Shown: positions 10,650 through 23,259, numbered from the stretch's first letter. The stretch: DNA of 64,000 nt from Sequoia sempervirens (GCA_007258455.2 VDFB02270651.1:488044905-488108904); one strand, 5' to 3'. A program made the numbers and translations. The notes: generated by a model from the letters alone, not told the origin.

Positions 10650-10984
10650 ACATCATCTCATAGAAATATACAATGTCATAAGATAGTGTCAACAAATATC
10701 CCAAAATTGGAGTTCACAGGCTCAGTGGTCTATACATGATGTGTCATAACATAAAAGCAAAGGTAGCAAACATGCCCCTAGGAAAGGATATCATCATCCC
10801 CTCATGAAAAAGTGTGTGGTAGCTAAGGACCTGCGACTGGTGTTGAGGAAATAGGTGGACCTATAGCAACCTCTGTCTGTGCAACCAATGGAACTAACAT
10901 TGATGGCATCAACTCCATGGCAATAAAAACCTATGAGGACATGGCAACTTGACTCTGTGATGCTGAAGGATCTATCACTTGTGG

Positions 10985-12184
10985 TTGTCTCTATACTGAC
11001 CTCTTCTCTGAACTAGTAGACTCATGACTGCAACTTGAATGATGACTTGAGGCATTCCTGTGTGAATGGGGGGGTTTGTGCCCTAATGAGGTAGACCCTC
11101 CTGCACTAGGGTGGCTCCTACTACTTCTCCCACTCCTTGACCGCTGACCACTACCTTTCTTCATCTGTGAGTGCGACAATGTAGGATCTCATCATTTAGG
11201 TGGCACTGATAGCTCATAGAGGGTCCTGTACTACCCATATTGAGTGATCACCCTGGATAGCTCATGAGCTATATCCCCAAAGGCCCTGAACATAGTGTTG
11301 AAAAGTCCACGCACCACTGTGCTAACTCTTGCCTCTGGATTTCAACCTAATCCCGCTCTACTCGAGGCACCTCTAGCTCTTCCTATAGTGCTCTAATCTG
11401 CATCATACTCTCATCCAACCTCCTATGTAGATCTATCACCCTCTGGTCTATCGTGGCATCCTAGGGAAATGTCAAGGAAGATGGCATCCCCTTCTCTCCC
11501 TCCACCATCCTCCATCTCAAGAGTCTCTCGACCTCATCCATGGCATCATCATCATCATCACCATCATCCTCTGCAACATCCTCTCCATCGACTCCCACAC
11601 CCTGAGGCACATCCACATCCACCTCCATGTCCTCCTGTCTCTCCTCCTCCCCCTCCTGCCTCGGCTACTCCTCCTCCTGTCTCTCCCCCTCCCCCTCCTG
11701 CCTTGGTTGCTCTTCCTCATGTCTCTCCTCCTCCCCCTCATGCCTCGGTTCCTCCTCCTCTCTCTCTCCCCCTCCTCAGCCACCTTAGGGATAACATCTA
11801 GTGCCACTCTGAACACCTGTGGTCGTACCCTCCTACCCTACCTCTGGCCATCTCTCCTCCATCTCTGATCGTCTCCTCCATGATCCCCATCATCTCCACC
11901 CCAACCTTCTTCCCTGCCCCCATTTCGCCCTCCACCCTAGCCTCCATCCCTCCCCTTGCCTCCATCCTTTCCTCCATTCCTCCCCCAGCCTCTACCTCTA
12001 TCACCATCTCTGCCTCCTCGCCTGACTCTCGACACACATGGAATAACTGACCTCCTATCCACAGGTGTTGGCCATCTATATTTATCAGTGGCACTAGTTG
12101 ATGTGCCTCCCACCATAAGTCATAGTCGGTGGTGGTCTCAATATCTCCAAGCTCGGCACTAGTTGATCTCCCACCATAAGTCAA
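10985..12184 (-). pseudogene. Decayed acidic/coiled-coil ORF, probably an antisense ORF relic
   Basis: Across changing frames the minus strand encodes an N-terminal stretch, a long Glu/Asp/Gly/Arg-rich segment (11500-11800), a coiled-coil-like segment (IDQRVIDLHRRLDES) and a basic Ser/Arg/His-rich tail (10991-11179). Several stops are TAG where Gln would fit. The acidic-then-coil order resembles the C-terminal half of the plant-mobile-domain ORF in Element D. It abuts a truncated plus-oriented LTR, the position an antisense ORF would have next to a 3' LTR. The N-terminal domain is missing, so the assignment is tentative. Confidence 0.4.
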
Positions 12185-12186
12185 AA

Positions 12187-12587
12187 GTCAATCTCGTTGG
12201 TCCATTCAAAGTTGCATTTTCTATAAAATGCTATTTTTCTCACATTTTTGGATTACACATAGATTTGGTTATTCTGACACATTTATGCATAGAGTTATTT
12301 GGAATTTTAGTCATTTTGTCATAGGCATGGGAATAGACTTTATTTAAATCCTTCAAAGCTTGTGTAGGACTTAGGCTTTATTTTTAGATTGCTCGCACAT
12401 TGAATCTGATGGAAACACATCAACCAAAAAGTTAGAAGGTTCTACAAAGATGAATCATGGAGGCTTCAGTGATTAACTAGTATAATCGTTTCATTTATAT
12501 TTTCTTCCATTGTGCTTTGTAGTTATTTGGGTTTATAGGCTTTATTATTTGATAATCTAACTAACCTGAAATTAACCCTTAGATACA
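12187..12587 (+). repeat. Truncated LTR of the solo-LTR family
   Basis: Aligns with the right part of the solo LTR at 42391-43599: shared TCCATTCAAA, a TATA box CTATAAAAT (12221-12229), a GCxCACATT.AATCTGA block and the same end, ACCCTTAGATACA. The left U3 part is missing. Just before it, a segment of about 38 bp (GGCACTAGTTGAT...CCATAAGTC) is duplicated in tandem. Confidence 0.7.
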
Positions 12588-13879
12588 CCATGATGCAACC
12601 AAGTGATTGAGGGGAACTACCTTGGTATTTTTGAAGTTTTTTTAATGCCTTTGACATCTTCTTAAGACTCCTTATAGTCAAGTTTGTAGTAGTTGGGTAA
12701 ATGGCCTTAATGAGGCAATTTGGTGTCTAACATGAAGTTTTAGTGATTCCAATGTCCACCTAATTAAAATTTCAGTTGGAGGACATTGGATAAGATTTTT
12801 GAAGGATTAAATAATCCTCTCATGGTCGAGGCATGACTGTTGATGAAATATTTTTGAAGCTCCAATACAAAACTTGTTGTTTTATGGAGAAACTGTGTGT
12901 AAATTTCTTGTTTTCCTACATGGTACGGCCTTTACTGTACAAGCATAATCCTATTTTTGTTGGATAGAGGAAAGAACAGGCTTCCTTTTGGTGGTGATTT
13001 TATGAGTTTTCATTGAGTATAATGCACAATATCTTCATTTTAGCAGGAACCAGTCTGAAAACCCTCAAAACTAGGGTTTTGATTGTAGAATGGCTCTTAC
13101 TTCCATTTCCATGTTGTATTAATGCCAAATATTGGTGGGATGGAAGGAATTTGTGTACATTTTCATATTTTGAGGGTTCTAGATGACAACATGTTGTGTG
13201 GAGAAATATATGCATTGTTCTAGGCCTGGCATCTTCATGTGACAAGCCTAGATTATGAAGCAAAAGTTGAGTTTTTCTTGTTTATGGTGACTTTTTCATA
13301 GGAGGAACTTAGGAATGGTGGATTTGGGTGTATTTATCCTATAGGAATCTGATTTAAGTCTTTGGGGTGAAGGGGAGAGCCTAGGTAGTCAATTGGTCTG
13401 TTGTAGCCTACCAATTAGGCCTCTTGGAGTAGCATTTTTGGTCTATTGCTCCTTTTGTATATACTATCATGAAGGAAGGTTTTGAGGCCTTGTAGGGGCA
13501 TGTAATACTTGTCTAAATTCAAGAGTTTTGGTTTGGTACTAGCTTTTGTATGGTTTTTATATTGACTATGCTACTGGGTAGGGCTACAAGCCTTATAGTG
13601 GTAAAGAGACCTAATGGTTATAGTGATAAAACGATGGAGTTTCCTAAGTGATAAATAGTGTGTTATGTGTTGGTTGAACCTATTCTTCATGTTCACATGG
13701 GTTGCAAATCCTTTTGGTTTCTAGATTCCAAGAACCCTAGGTGTGTGGGTCTTTTCCCTAAAGGGAATAGTGAGTTGGAGGATTCCACATAAGAGTATTT
13801 GAGAGAAGCATCAAACAAAGAGTCTTGTCATCTAAGTTTAGTTGTTCTTCCTTGCCACTCTGCATCAATGGAATATATT
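12588..13879. other. Unassigned decayed sequence
   Basis: AT-rich, no frame with recognisable content on either strand, no LTR termini and no tandem repeat seen. Confidence 0.5.
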
Positions 13880-14690
13880 GCTAAATTTTATCCATGGTGA
13901 TATGAACATCCTAACTTTCATCAAGATTGATGGGATTTCCAACCAACAATAGTGGTTGCTCAACTTTCATCCTCTTTTATGGTTGCTCTCTTTGGGGAGA
14001 ATCAAAATCCACACCTATTGTTTGAGGGGAAGGAGAGGGAGTGACCTATGGTGGGTCTAGTTGCACATTTTCTCTAATAAAAGGCCCATGTAGTTGGGTC
14101 CTTTTGATAGAGAGGTCAAGTGAAGGTCTAGGCCGCTTTACTGACCTCTCTTCTAGGATAGGGGCCTTACCTACAACTCTGTTAAAATTCTTCAACACCA
14201 CCTCAATCTTGGAAATTGGGTCAGCAATATCAGAAAATGCTCCATGATAATCCTTATCATTCTTTATCTTTCAAACCTTTACCTTCATGAATGCAATCCA
14301 TTTCACCTTTATTTCTATTACCTCAGATTCATCCTTGCAATTTCTTATGACATCTTCATTTTCATCAACCTAATGGAAAAAATAGGACCTTTTGATACCT
14401 TTTCTAACCTTGTGTATGAAAACTTCGGGATCAAAATTCTTGGCATTTAACTGAAATAACCTATATTCCCCAAGGATTTCTTTTAGCCTATCTAATTCAT
14501 CTTTGGCAAAATTGAAATCTAAAAAGGTAGTAATATAAGGGAAAAATACTCTTTCCCTAGTTTCCTTAAATGAAACTGATTAGTCTAATTCAATTCCCAT
14601 ATAATTTTTATGAATTCCAACCTAGATGACACATATTTGGGTAGCACATGGGGGCCGTGATTAGCAATAACCTTAAGAACCCCTCCTTGA
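13880..14690 (-). pseudogene. Decayed ORF of unknown protein
   Basis: Reading leftwards with one frame change and a few stops, the minus strand encodes plausible protein: VLKVIANHGPHVLPKY, then DELDRLKEILGEYRLFQL, a VKWIAFMKVKV stretch, ISKIEVVLKNFNRVVGKAP and KRPRPSLDLSIKR. Amphipathic helices and a basic end are visible, but I recognise no family and no retroelement motif. It could be host-derived or part of an old transposon. Confidence 0.4.
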
Positions 14691-14864
14691 TGAAGGTGTA
14701 AAATCCTAGCAAATTTTTTATACTTCTTGAAAAAATATTAATTTTATTAGTGATATTTTTCATTTTTTGGGAAATTTTTTATCTCAATTGGTGAATCTTT
14801 TGTAATCACTAGAAGTCTAGAAAATCCTAGCGAATTGCAATTTTTTAAAAACCAATAATATATT

Positions 14865-15130
14865 TTCATTGGTGATTAAAACCTATTTTCAAACCAATAA
14901 AATATTTCCATTGGTGAATTAAACATGTTTTTAAACCAACAAAATATTTCTATTGGAGAATTAAACATGTACTCAAACAAATAAAATATTTTTGTCGACA
15001 ATTCAAAAATATTTTCAAACAAAAAAAAATCATTTGCAAATTAAAGCTATTTTTAAATGAAAAAGAAAACCATTGGTGAATTAAACATAATATCAAACCA
15101 ATAAAAAAATTCATTGGCAAAATAAAATGG
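14865..15130. repeat. Minisatellite, unit about 42 bp
   Basis: About six or seven decayed units alternate an ATTGGTGAATTAAACAT block with a CAAACCAATAAAATATTTC block. Confidence 0.65.
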
Positions 15131-15329
15131 TATGCCATTAATAAATCATAGTGTGGGTGGTAAAAATATCAAATGCTACATATTGTTCTATTTCAAGAAA
15201 AAATTTCCATACATACAAATTCCTTCATAAAGTGTCTAGAATGGGGACAAGTGTCAACATATTTAGTATTTATAAAACCAGATGTAAGCACAAATCAATA
15301 TAACCCATGACCATTCAATGAATTTTCGA

Positions 15330-15990
15330 TGGACAGTTGTAGTTGCATTTTGGAAGAACATGTTTGAAGTACTAGACTTGTGAATTCAAACCTCCAAAAT
15401 TACACTAGAATTGTTAGATTTTAAAAAATAAATGGTTGAAACTTTATTACTTATTAAATCACTTAAAGTCATGACACCCAAAATAATATTTTAGCATTGA
15501 TTGACTATCGATAGTTGAAGATATCCTAAGTTATGACTTAAGCCTTTGGAGTCATCATGGTGACCAACCCCTCGACCTAGGTGATTAGAGGTTTCATGGA
15601 GTATCAAAGTTAGGTGAAAACTATTTTCTCACAAAAATCAATAGTTGAGATCAACGATTAACGATCAAGTGACTCTTGTGCACCTGTACTGCTGAGAAGG
15701 TGATTCCATCAGTTTTCCACAGTAATGCTAGATTGTGACATTTTTCCTGAGTGAGACTGAGCTTTAGCTCATGGTTAATGGTCTAAAAGGAATCAATGGC
15801 GAGGGATAAGTTCATCAAAGATCAATGGTTATCGCAAGATGGATGATTGTAGTAGCATTCTGAAAGCAATTTCCTGAAGCACTAGACTTGTGAATTCAAA
15901 CCTCCAGACTAATGCCAGAACTGTTAGATTTTAAAATACTAATGGTTGAAGTTTTATTATTTTTTAAATTATTTAAATTCATGAATTTTT
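15330..15990 (+). repeat. Two direct repeats of about 150 bp
   Basis: Positions 15330-15480 and 15839-15990 align over about 150 bp, including ACTAGACTTGTGAATTCAAA and TGTTAGATTTTAAAA, separated by about 360 bp of unrelated sequence. Confidence 0.7.
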
Positions 15991-16223
15991 TTTGAAACAA
16001 TATTGTCACATCAAGTGGTGAAATAAATGTTCAAGTGTTGAGTATTTAATGTCTTCATTCTATAGATACTTCACCAACTTGATGTTCTACATATCATTTA
16101 TAATATATTTGATAATTGGCTTTTCTTTCTTTCTTCTCTATTCTCAATTTAATTATGATATGGAGTCTTCATGACATTTCATGCTACCAAAATATGTTTT
16201 GGAGAAAATAAGTGATGATGCAT

Positions 16224-17011
16224 GGGTATGTGCAAAATCATGATGGGCCAAAAAGTGGCAATATGATGGGTATGTGGCTGATGACTATTTTTATACCCAA
16301 AATTGATGAAATGAAAATGGGTTTTAAAGGAGATTCTCAACTTTCCACTGATATAAATTATACTTTACTTTGAATTTAATAAGTAATTATTATTCATTTT
16401 CTATTCAAATTATGACTAAATTCCTAATTGATAGGCTGATTGAAAAATATCTATAGCTTTAAAATGGTATCACATTTTTTGAATCCAAAACATGCATCAC
16501 ATTCTATGCTTTGTATACTATAGGATTAAATAAAGAAAATTTTAATTTCATGAATTTTTGACCAAGTTAAGGTGGTCAAACATATGAGTTTTTGTATTTT
16601 TTAAAATTTAGTAATAAAAAAATCATAATTAATTATTTACTTGGAAAAAAAATACAAAAAATATGCATCACATTGGGGCACAAGTCCTCTAATTATATCT
16701 AAAATCTTATTAAAAAAATTATTATTTTATTGTGGTTAGGGTGGTCAGGTAGACACCTACTTCTTTTTTCCTTGAAATTTAAGTACCACTGCATTGAAAT
16801 TTCAAATTTTCACCAAATAGTTTTTGTTTTCTTAAAAAAACTTAGTTTTTTAGAAACTAAATTCAATTTACTAGAGATTCTATTCTTATATATTTTTGAA
16901 ATAATATAGAGAACTTATTCAAATTTTTATGTCATGTTGCCTAACTCTGATTTTTTTGAATTTTTTGCCACTTAAGGGCCTATTTTTTTGATGATGATCT
17001 TGCACATACCC
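16224..17011. mobile_element. Non-autonomous TIR element, copy 1
   Basis: About 788 bp bounded by GGGTATGTGCA...TGCACATACCC, aligning along its length with 50499-51284. Inside the ends, a second inverted pair (AAGTGGCAA / TTGCCACTT) extends the imperfect inverted repeat to about 45 bp. No transposase is encoded; the short frame at 16919-17119 is chance. Flanks GCAT / ACAT fit a 4-bp duplication with one change. Confidence 0.7.
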
Positions 17012-17637
17012 ACATACAACAAACAAAAGTTGGGTATGGTTTTTACAATTCATTATATGTAGGTTGATGATGCTATAAGAATAATTGTGGGTAGGGAATG
17101 GATTCAGAACAACCTCCATACTCTATTTTTTGAGGTAGCTTAAACTTTCTTATTAATTGCATGGACATTTTTCTCAATAAAAAATTGGTGAAGAGTCTGG
17201 AAATATGCTTTTTGTAGCCTTTCATTTACTCTATTTTCTCATTTGAGTTGGCACTAGAGTATTACAATTTTGAAAGTGGGTTAGCACTTGTTGGTGGAAT
17301 CTTTTTTAAAGTGGAATTGCATGCTTCTATAGTGTAGGCTCTTTCCCTAGTTAGTATGAGGTGTTGTTTGTTGTGTGATATAAAAATTGAATCATTAAAG
17401 AGTCTAGAATTTTGGAGGAAGGATTTGGGTGATTCCCTTTTCTTCTCTATTGTTACTTTGTTAAATTTGATTCACCTTCTGCTCAAACACCCAATTGAGG
17501 GCCTCTACTACTGTTACAAAATTTTCTAGTAATGAATTGTGTCTATTTTATTGTACAACTCTTGTAATATGTATATTGTGACTAGTTTGTTGTCATGATT
17601 AGTGGCTCCATTCTTGTAAATCCCTTTTTCTTTTAGT
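17012..17637. other. Unassigned decayed sequence
   Basis: No gene or repeat recognised; T-rich, with stops in all frames. Confidence 0.5.
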
Positions 17638-18312
17638 GGAATTTATTGTGACTTATTAGTGGACATTGGTAATGATTAAGCTACAACAAGCCATTTAATT
17701 CTCTCTTTTTAAACCTTTGAAGTACTCTACCTGCCATTTAATTCTCAATCTTTTTATTAATTTTTTCATTTCCACTAGATTGTCTTTCATTGAAGAAAAT
17801 GTGGTTGTGGTACCTGGGATTAATGCCATATCTACATCCAAAACAAGTGAAATTTTTGATTTGGTCATATAATTCTGACCATAAGTGAGAAATTTTTATT
17901 ATGACTTATTAGTGGACATTAATAATGATTAAGCTACAACAAGCCATTCAATTCTCTCTTTTCAATGTCGCGAAGTACTCTACCTTTCATTTAATTCTCA
18001 ATACTTTGTATCAATTTTTGTATATCTACTAGATAGTCTTTCATTGAAGAAAATATGGTTGTGGTACTACGGGTTAATGCCATATGTACCTAGGAAATCA
18101 TTAAAAGAATCAAAATTAGGTTTCTCTTCTAATCCAAAGTGACTGAAATGTTTGATTTTATAACTTGATACTAAAAAATGGCAGAAATTAAAGCACATTT
18201 TATTTTTATTGATTTCTATCTTCTTATTGATTTTTGCATATCCATCAGATTGTCTTTCTTTGAAGAAAGTATGGTTACATTAGTGCAGATTAATGCCATA
18301 TGTACATTCAAA
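17638..18312 (+). repeat. Tandem repeat, unit about 250 bp, two full copies and one partial
   Basis: Copies at about 17638-17841, 17895-18090 and 18211-18312 share ATTAAGCTACAACAAGCCAT (first two), ATTGTCTTTCATTGAAGAAA and GGTTAATGCCATATGTAC-like blocks. No coding content. The remaining 18313-18684 holds nothing I recognise. Confidence 0.65.
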
Positions 18313-18686
18313 GTTATTGACTAGATAGCTTGATATTGAAAATTGCACGACATACTATAGATGATGATGTCATTAATCCAGTGATCAATTGAAACAAGAT
18401 ATTTAATGATTTCATATCATTTGAGTGGTGATTTTGATAGCTTGTCAGCTTGAGGTACAATTTGCATATAGCCAGATGTCAATCAAAATAAACATTGTAA
18501 ATGTAAGACTTAAGTTTCATAATTAAGTTGGTTTTTTGGTTTATGTGATTATCGTTATACCCAACCTCACACAACTCATGAGTAAATAGGGATTAGGTTG
18601 GTAGTGGTATTGGTTGCCCATAAATAGGGATAGTGAGCACAACTAAAATCATTTGTAGAAGGCTAAAGGCTTTACTATTGAGTGTG

Positions 18687-19743
18687 TGTGGTCGATTTTA
18701 GAAGTGTGATAAATATGTAAAAACAAATAAATCAAACACACAGATAGAACATTATATTAAAACAAAATATTAAATGAAAATAAATGCAAAATATTTCTTA
18801 TGTCGTTGATGTTGTCCTATTGTCCTCTATCTCCACTGTTTTTGTTGATTCTAGCTTTGCTCTCAGATCTTGGGCTAGGCTCAACAAATAGACTTCCTAG
18901 AGAATGAGATTGAATATGAATGCATGCAATGCTATGCTAATTTATGATTATGCTAATACTAGAAATGATTGATAAAATGAAAGATTACGAAATTGATAAA
19001 ACTAAAGATGATAAACAATGCTAGAATGCTAAAATGAAAATAATCTCTAATTTGTATGTGTGATAAGTTGTAGGTGTAACCAATGCTTAGATTCACAAAG
19101 ATATTTATAGAGTTTTCAAAGGATTCTGATTGGCTAAGGTGATCAATAGCTGTGAAAATTCCTTGAAGATCGAATGGTCGAAGAGGGATAAGACTAGAGA
19201 GAAAAATAGAAGAAAATAGAAAGAAAGCTTTGTTTCCTTTCTCGAAAAAGAGATAAGATGAGATGATAAAGATGAATTATAAAAATCATCTTTTTGTGAG
19301 ATTTTGGAAAGATTTTGAAGAAGATAAATAATGAATTATTAAATTCAATTATTCATTTATGGGTGATGTGGAGATTTTTCTTAAAATAAAATATTTGCCC
19401 AAGATTTGAAGAATAATGGAGGATTTCATAATTAAATAAAATATTTAATTAATTAGAAGAAAGATTTGAAAAGAAATATTTAAATTTAATTAAATCAAAA
19501 AGACTTGATTAAATTCAAAAAGTGATAATTAATTAAAATAAATAAAGTGTATTTATTTAATTAATCAAGTAGACATATGAATGTGAAATAATTAAATAAA
19601 ATTGATTTATTTAATCATGATAGAGGAATAAATTGAATGAACAATATAATCAAATTAATTAAATCTAATCATATGTAGAGGACTTCAAAGAAATTAATTA
19701 AATTGCAGGATTAATCAGACATGACCAATTTTATGCATCTACA
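18687..19743 (-). repeat. 3' LTR of Element D
   Basis: Starts TGTGGTCGATTTTAGAAG, ends TTATGCATCTACA, and aligns with 58520-59699. It is 123 bp shorter because two segments bounded by repeated AATTAAAT-type motifs are missing. Minus-strand TATA-like CTATAAATAT at 19101-19110. Confidence 0.85.
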
Positions 19744-19763
19744 TTTTTCCCCTCTTTGAAGTG
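19744..19763 (-). other. Polypurine tract of Element D
   Basis: The minus strand CTTCAAAGAGGGGAAAAA directly abuts the LTR start TGTAGATGC. This is the plus-strand DNA primer site. Confidence 0.8.
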
Positions 19764-20317
19764 ATGTGTGAAATGCATTGCTTCAAAGAAAATATTCTTG
19801 CTTTTTGACATTTACTACATCTGATTTTGCCTCTGATTGGAAAAATTTTAGTTGATATGCCCTTGATCTAATTTTGATATGTTTCTGATATTTGATGATG
19901 TCGATATTAATGATTCCCCCTCGAGAGATAAATCACTGATGATGAAAAAATGTTGATTTGACGAGAAAAAAATTAGATGATAAGAGAGACGTAGTGATTT
20001 AGCTCCTAATAATTGATGAAAAGGATGCCCTAGTTAAAAACAATGCCACCAAAAGCCCACTTTGTTTGACCCTTAAAAGGTAAAAGGGTTAAAAGGCAAG
20101 TCATTTTCACTTTTTGACTTCTAGAAACCTTTTCCTAACGGTGACTTGGCACGATGGAGACCCCTTATCACTGACATAGATTCAAGCGGTCCCACTGATA
20201 TCAACAACCAACTACGTATGGACCACCAATGAGTCAATTCAGACCTTTTTGTGTCAAAATTTTTTAGTTTGAATCAATTTTTGAATGATTTTAGCATGGA
20301 TTTAGGTTTAAACTTTC
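19764..20317 (-). other. D 3' untranslated region with conserved pre-PPT motif
   Basis: Non-coding. At 19913-19929 the plus strand reads ATTCCCCCTCGAGAGAT, the same motif found upstream of the polypurine tract in C and E. Nothing else recognised. Confidence 0.55.
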
Positions 20318-20676
20318 CATTTTAGCACTTTTAGAAAATAAAATAGCGCATTCAAGTTTTCTTTTAGCGCATATAGGTCATAAAATAGGGTTTTTAGGTT
20401 TTATGCAGTGGAGCACATACGATAAGCGAAGTAGCGCATATAGGAGGCTAGTAGTGAATTTGGTGGATTAGCACATATAGGGAGTAGAATAGTGATTTTA
20501 GGGTTGTAGCACATAGAGTAGATGAAACAATGCATTTGATAGGTAAAGTAGCACATCTAGGGGAATGGTGCATAGAGTGACTAATTTATTGATTATAAGG
20601 CACAAAATAGTGCATCTAGGGTTTTAAGTGCATTTAGGGTTTTAGCACTTTTAGGTGACAAAGTAGCGCTTTTAGG
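20318..20676 (+). repeat. Degenerate TAGCGCATATAGG array, 3' end of D
   Basis: About fifteen irregular units based on TAGCGCATATAGG or TAGCACATCTAGGG on the plus strand. This is the inverse orientation to the arrays at D's 5' end, and it lies upstream of the antisense ORF at 21350. Confidence 0.7.
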
Positions 20677-21349
20677 AAAATTTAGACAAAATACTATCCT
20701 AATGAGAATAATGATGAATTATTGTTTCCTTGGTTAATAGATAGGAAAGTTTTCATGTCATCATGTTGAGAAATTGATAACTTTTCTTCCCAAAATAGAA
20801 AACAAATATTAGATGGTCGATCTTTGTTTCCAAAAGAATGAAAAACAAAGAGTAGATGATTGATATGAATTCTAATAAATTTACTTTCTATGATAGAAAA
20901 CAAATAGTAGATTGATTTGAGTGAAAACATATTTTCATTCATGATTGAAGTACAGATAGGATGATGATTGTGATTGTTGATAAATTCACTTCCTGCGATA
21001 GAAAACAAATAGTAAATGATGATAGAGTAGATTGATTTAATGTGCTGATAGATAGATTTTTCATTAATGGACTAATATGATTTCTTGAGATAGAATACTT
21101 GATATGCATCACACGATATGATATTTGATGTCCCTTGATTGATATGGATCTTTTGATTTGAATCTGATTGAGGTAGATAGAGTGCTTTGATATGAGTTCA
21201 TGATATGAGTCTGATTGATTATCCTTGTGATGACCAAAAAATAGGAGGTTTTCAAAAACCTCTAGATCAGAGAGTGCTTCCCGATGGGTTGGGATAGGAT
21301 TTGAGATTTGACACCTATCAATGTGCATTTGATAGTGAGTTGTCAGTTG
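20677..21349. other. Region between array and antisense ORF
   Basis: Contains three or four loose repeats of GATAGAAAACAAATAGTAGATGATTGAT (split over about 20790-21030). Long minus-strand frames here are low-complexity products of these repeats. No gene supported. Confidence 0.45.
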
Positions 21350-23190
21350 GGATCTTTATTGTCGATGCCTCCTATTTAGGTCAATAGGGGACTATTGACC
21401 ACATTAGCAGAGAGATGGCATTCTGAGCATAACACTTTTCATTTTCTAACTAGTGAGTTGATGGTGACCATAGAGGATGTATACAGGATTTTAGGGATCT
21501 TGGTGATAGGCACCCTTCTATTTTATGATCACAAGGAGTTGGGTGGGATAGATGCCCTGAGGAGAGTGTTCAGAGATGCACATATAATAGGGTACTAGGT
21601 GTTGTGGGTAGACTTTAGAGGATATCCGACCTTACCTACAGTGTTGGGTGCTTTCATTGGAGGCCTCCTTTGTCTAGATCACTAGTCAAAGGGGCTATCA
21701 GTTGGATGGGGGAGGATCATCAAGTAGATGATAGTTTAGCTGAGGAGATATGCCTGTGGGAGCTATATGCTAGCACATATGTATCATGACCTACATTAGG
21801 TGGTATACAGAGGATCATTGAGTTTATCATATGGTGTGACTCTACTCCAGATCTAGGTATGGGAGCATATTGTTGTGACCAAACCACTATGTCCGAGAGC
21901 TAGGCCACCAAGTAGGCCATATGCGTATGCCTATTCGTTTGCACTTGTCCAACCCAAGCTAGGCAAGGTGGAGTATTGAAGACAAACCTTGGATGACATG
22001 GATACCGTGATATGGAGGCCCTATACTGATTGTGACATATGGGACATAGATCCCTTGGAGATGTAATTTGTAGGTATACCTCAGTTCTTGATAGGCCACA
22101 CACCATTCATTATAGATATATTTTTGGCCTTGCGAGTACAAAGACAGTTTGGTTTCACACAAGGGATGCTTTAGGGTGTTGCGCACTATGGACGGTGCAA
22201 GGATGAGCCTGGATGGGGTCCTTGCATTGCTTACCAGGTCAAATATACTAATTATAAGGCATTACAGCCTGAGGTATGGGATCCCAAACCTAATATTTTG
22301 GATGTCAACATGTCAAAGGAGTATTTAGTGTACTATCACACACACCCATTTATGTGATTTACATGTCTAGATGAGTCGACACTCATTTTGATGGTACTTC
22401 AGCCAGGAGGATGTGGCGGATGGTGAGGAAGCAGCTATCAGAGGAGAGGAGGATAGTGGAGATGAGGAGGAGAGTGGAGAGGAAGAGAGCTCAAATGATG
22501 ATGATGGGGATGATGTTGGATATGGTAGATGAGCTGAGTAGAGGGCAGTGAGATAGAGGGCTGATATTGTGTGTAGTTCCCAAGGTATACGTAGGGAGAG
22601 GAATGATACTAGCCAACACATGGTGATTAGAGTCACCTCTTTAGCATAGCAGGTGCAGATAGACACACTGCAATCCCAGGTTTAGACACTACAGGGACAA
22701 CAGGTGCAGTTGCAGAGCTAGTTGGCTCAAGCTCAGGCTTTGGTAGCATAGCTACAGAAATAGTTGGCATAGAAATAGGCATAGGCATAGGTACAAGAAA
22801 AGATACATGTACCTCCTCCTACCCCAGACCCATAGGTAGCCCAGTTGACAGCACAAAGGGATTCTTTCAGATAGCGGGCAGTGGAGGTAGAGGGTGTAGC
22901 TCAAAGACTTATGGGAACTGTTGAGAGTGTATCGATACAAGAGGCCATTGTAGAGGGGTTTGAGATGGTTAGGGAGGTTGAGTACTACTGAGTTCAATAT
23001 GAGGAGTTGTTTCCACCTAAGCACAGAGAGCCTTTCCCATGGTCCCACAATAGGACTAGGAGTATATCACAGATAGTGACATAGAGCAAAGGGGTTACAA
23101 TACTTCGATGGGATCCTGATGTAGGGACGAGTGGTAGGCTATCATCCTCGAGACCATCTCCATCAGGGGGGTCCACCAGCCAGCCTTGAG
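21350..23190 (+). pseudogene. Plant mobile domain protein, antisense ORF of Element D (decayed)
   Basis: The plus strand, antisense to D, encodes a plant-mobile-domain N-terminus: LAERWHSEHNTFHF, then LMVTIEDVYRILGI, matching the 'ERWxxETHTFH' and 'TLEDVxxxLGL' blocks of that family. Further matches are RARPPSRPYAYAYSF and LALRVQRQFGF. The C-terminal half is acidic (22400-22520), then Gln/Leu/Ala-rich coiled coil (22630-22800). Over twenty in-frame stops and a frame change near 22385 make it a pseudogene; about twenty stops are TAG. Extra antisense ORFs are known in Tat elements such as Grande and Retand. Function unknown. Confidence 0.7.
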
Positions 23191-23259
23191 CCATTGATTC
23201 AAGATTTTATTGATGTATTTGAACATGTATATTGTTTTTGATCATATCTCATGTATCTC

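Noticed and set aside
11469..11801. His/Pro-rich plus-strand ORF
   Set aside because: Reverse-strand shadow of the Glu/Arg/Gly-rich decayed ORF; pure low complexity.
12588..18684. Possible long leader of Element F following the LTR fragment
   Set aside because: No primer site follows the fragment and no leader block is recognisable; the link cannot be supported.
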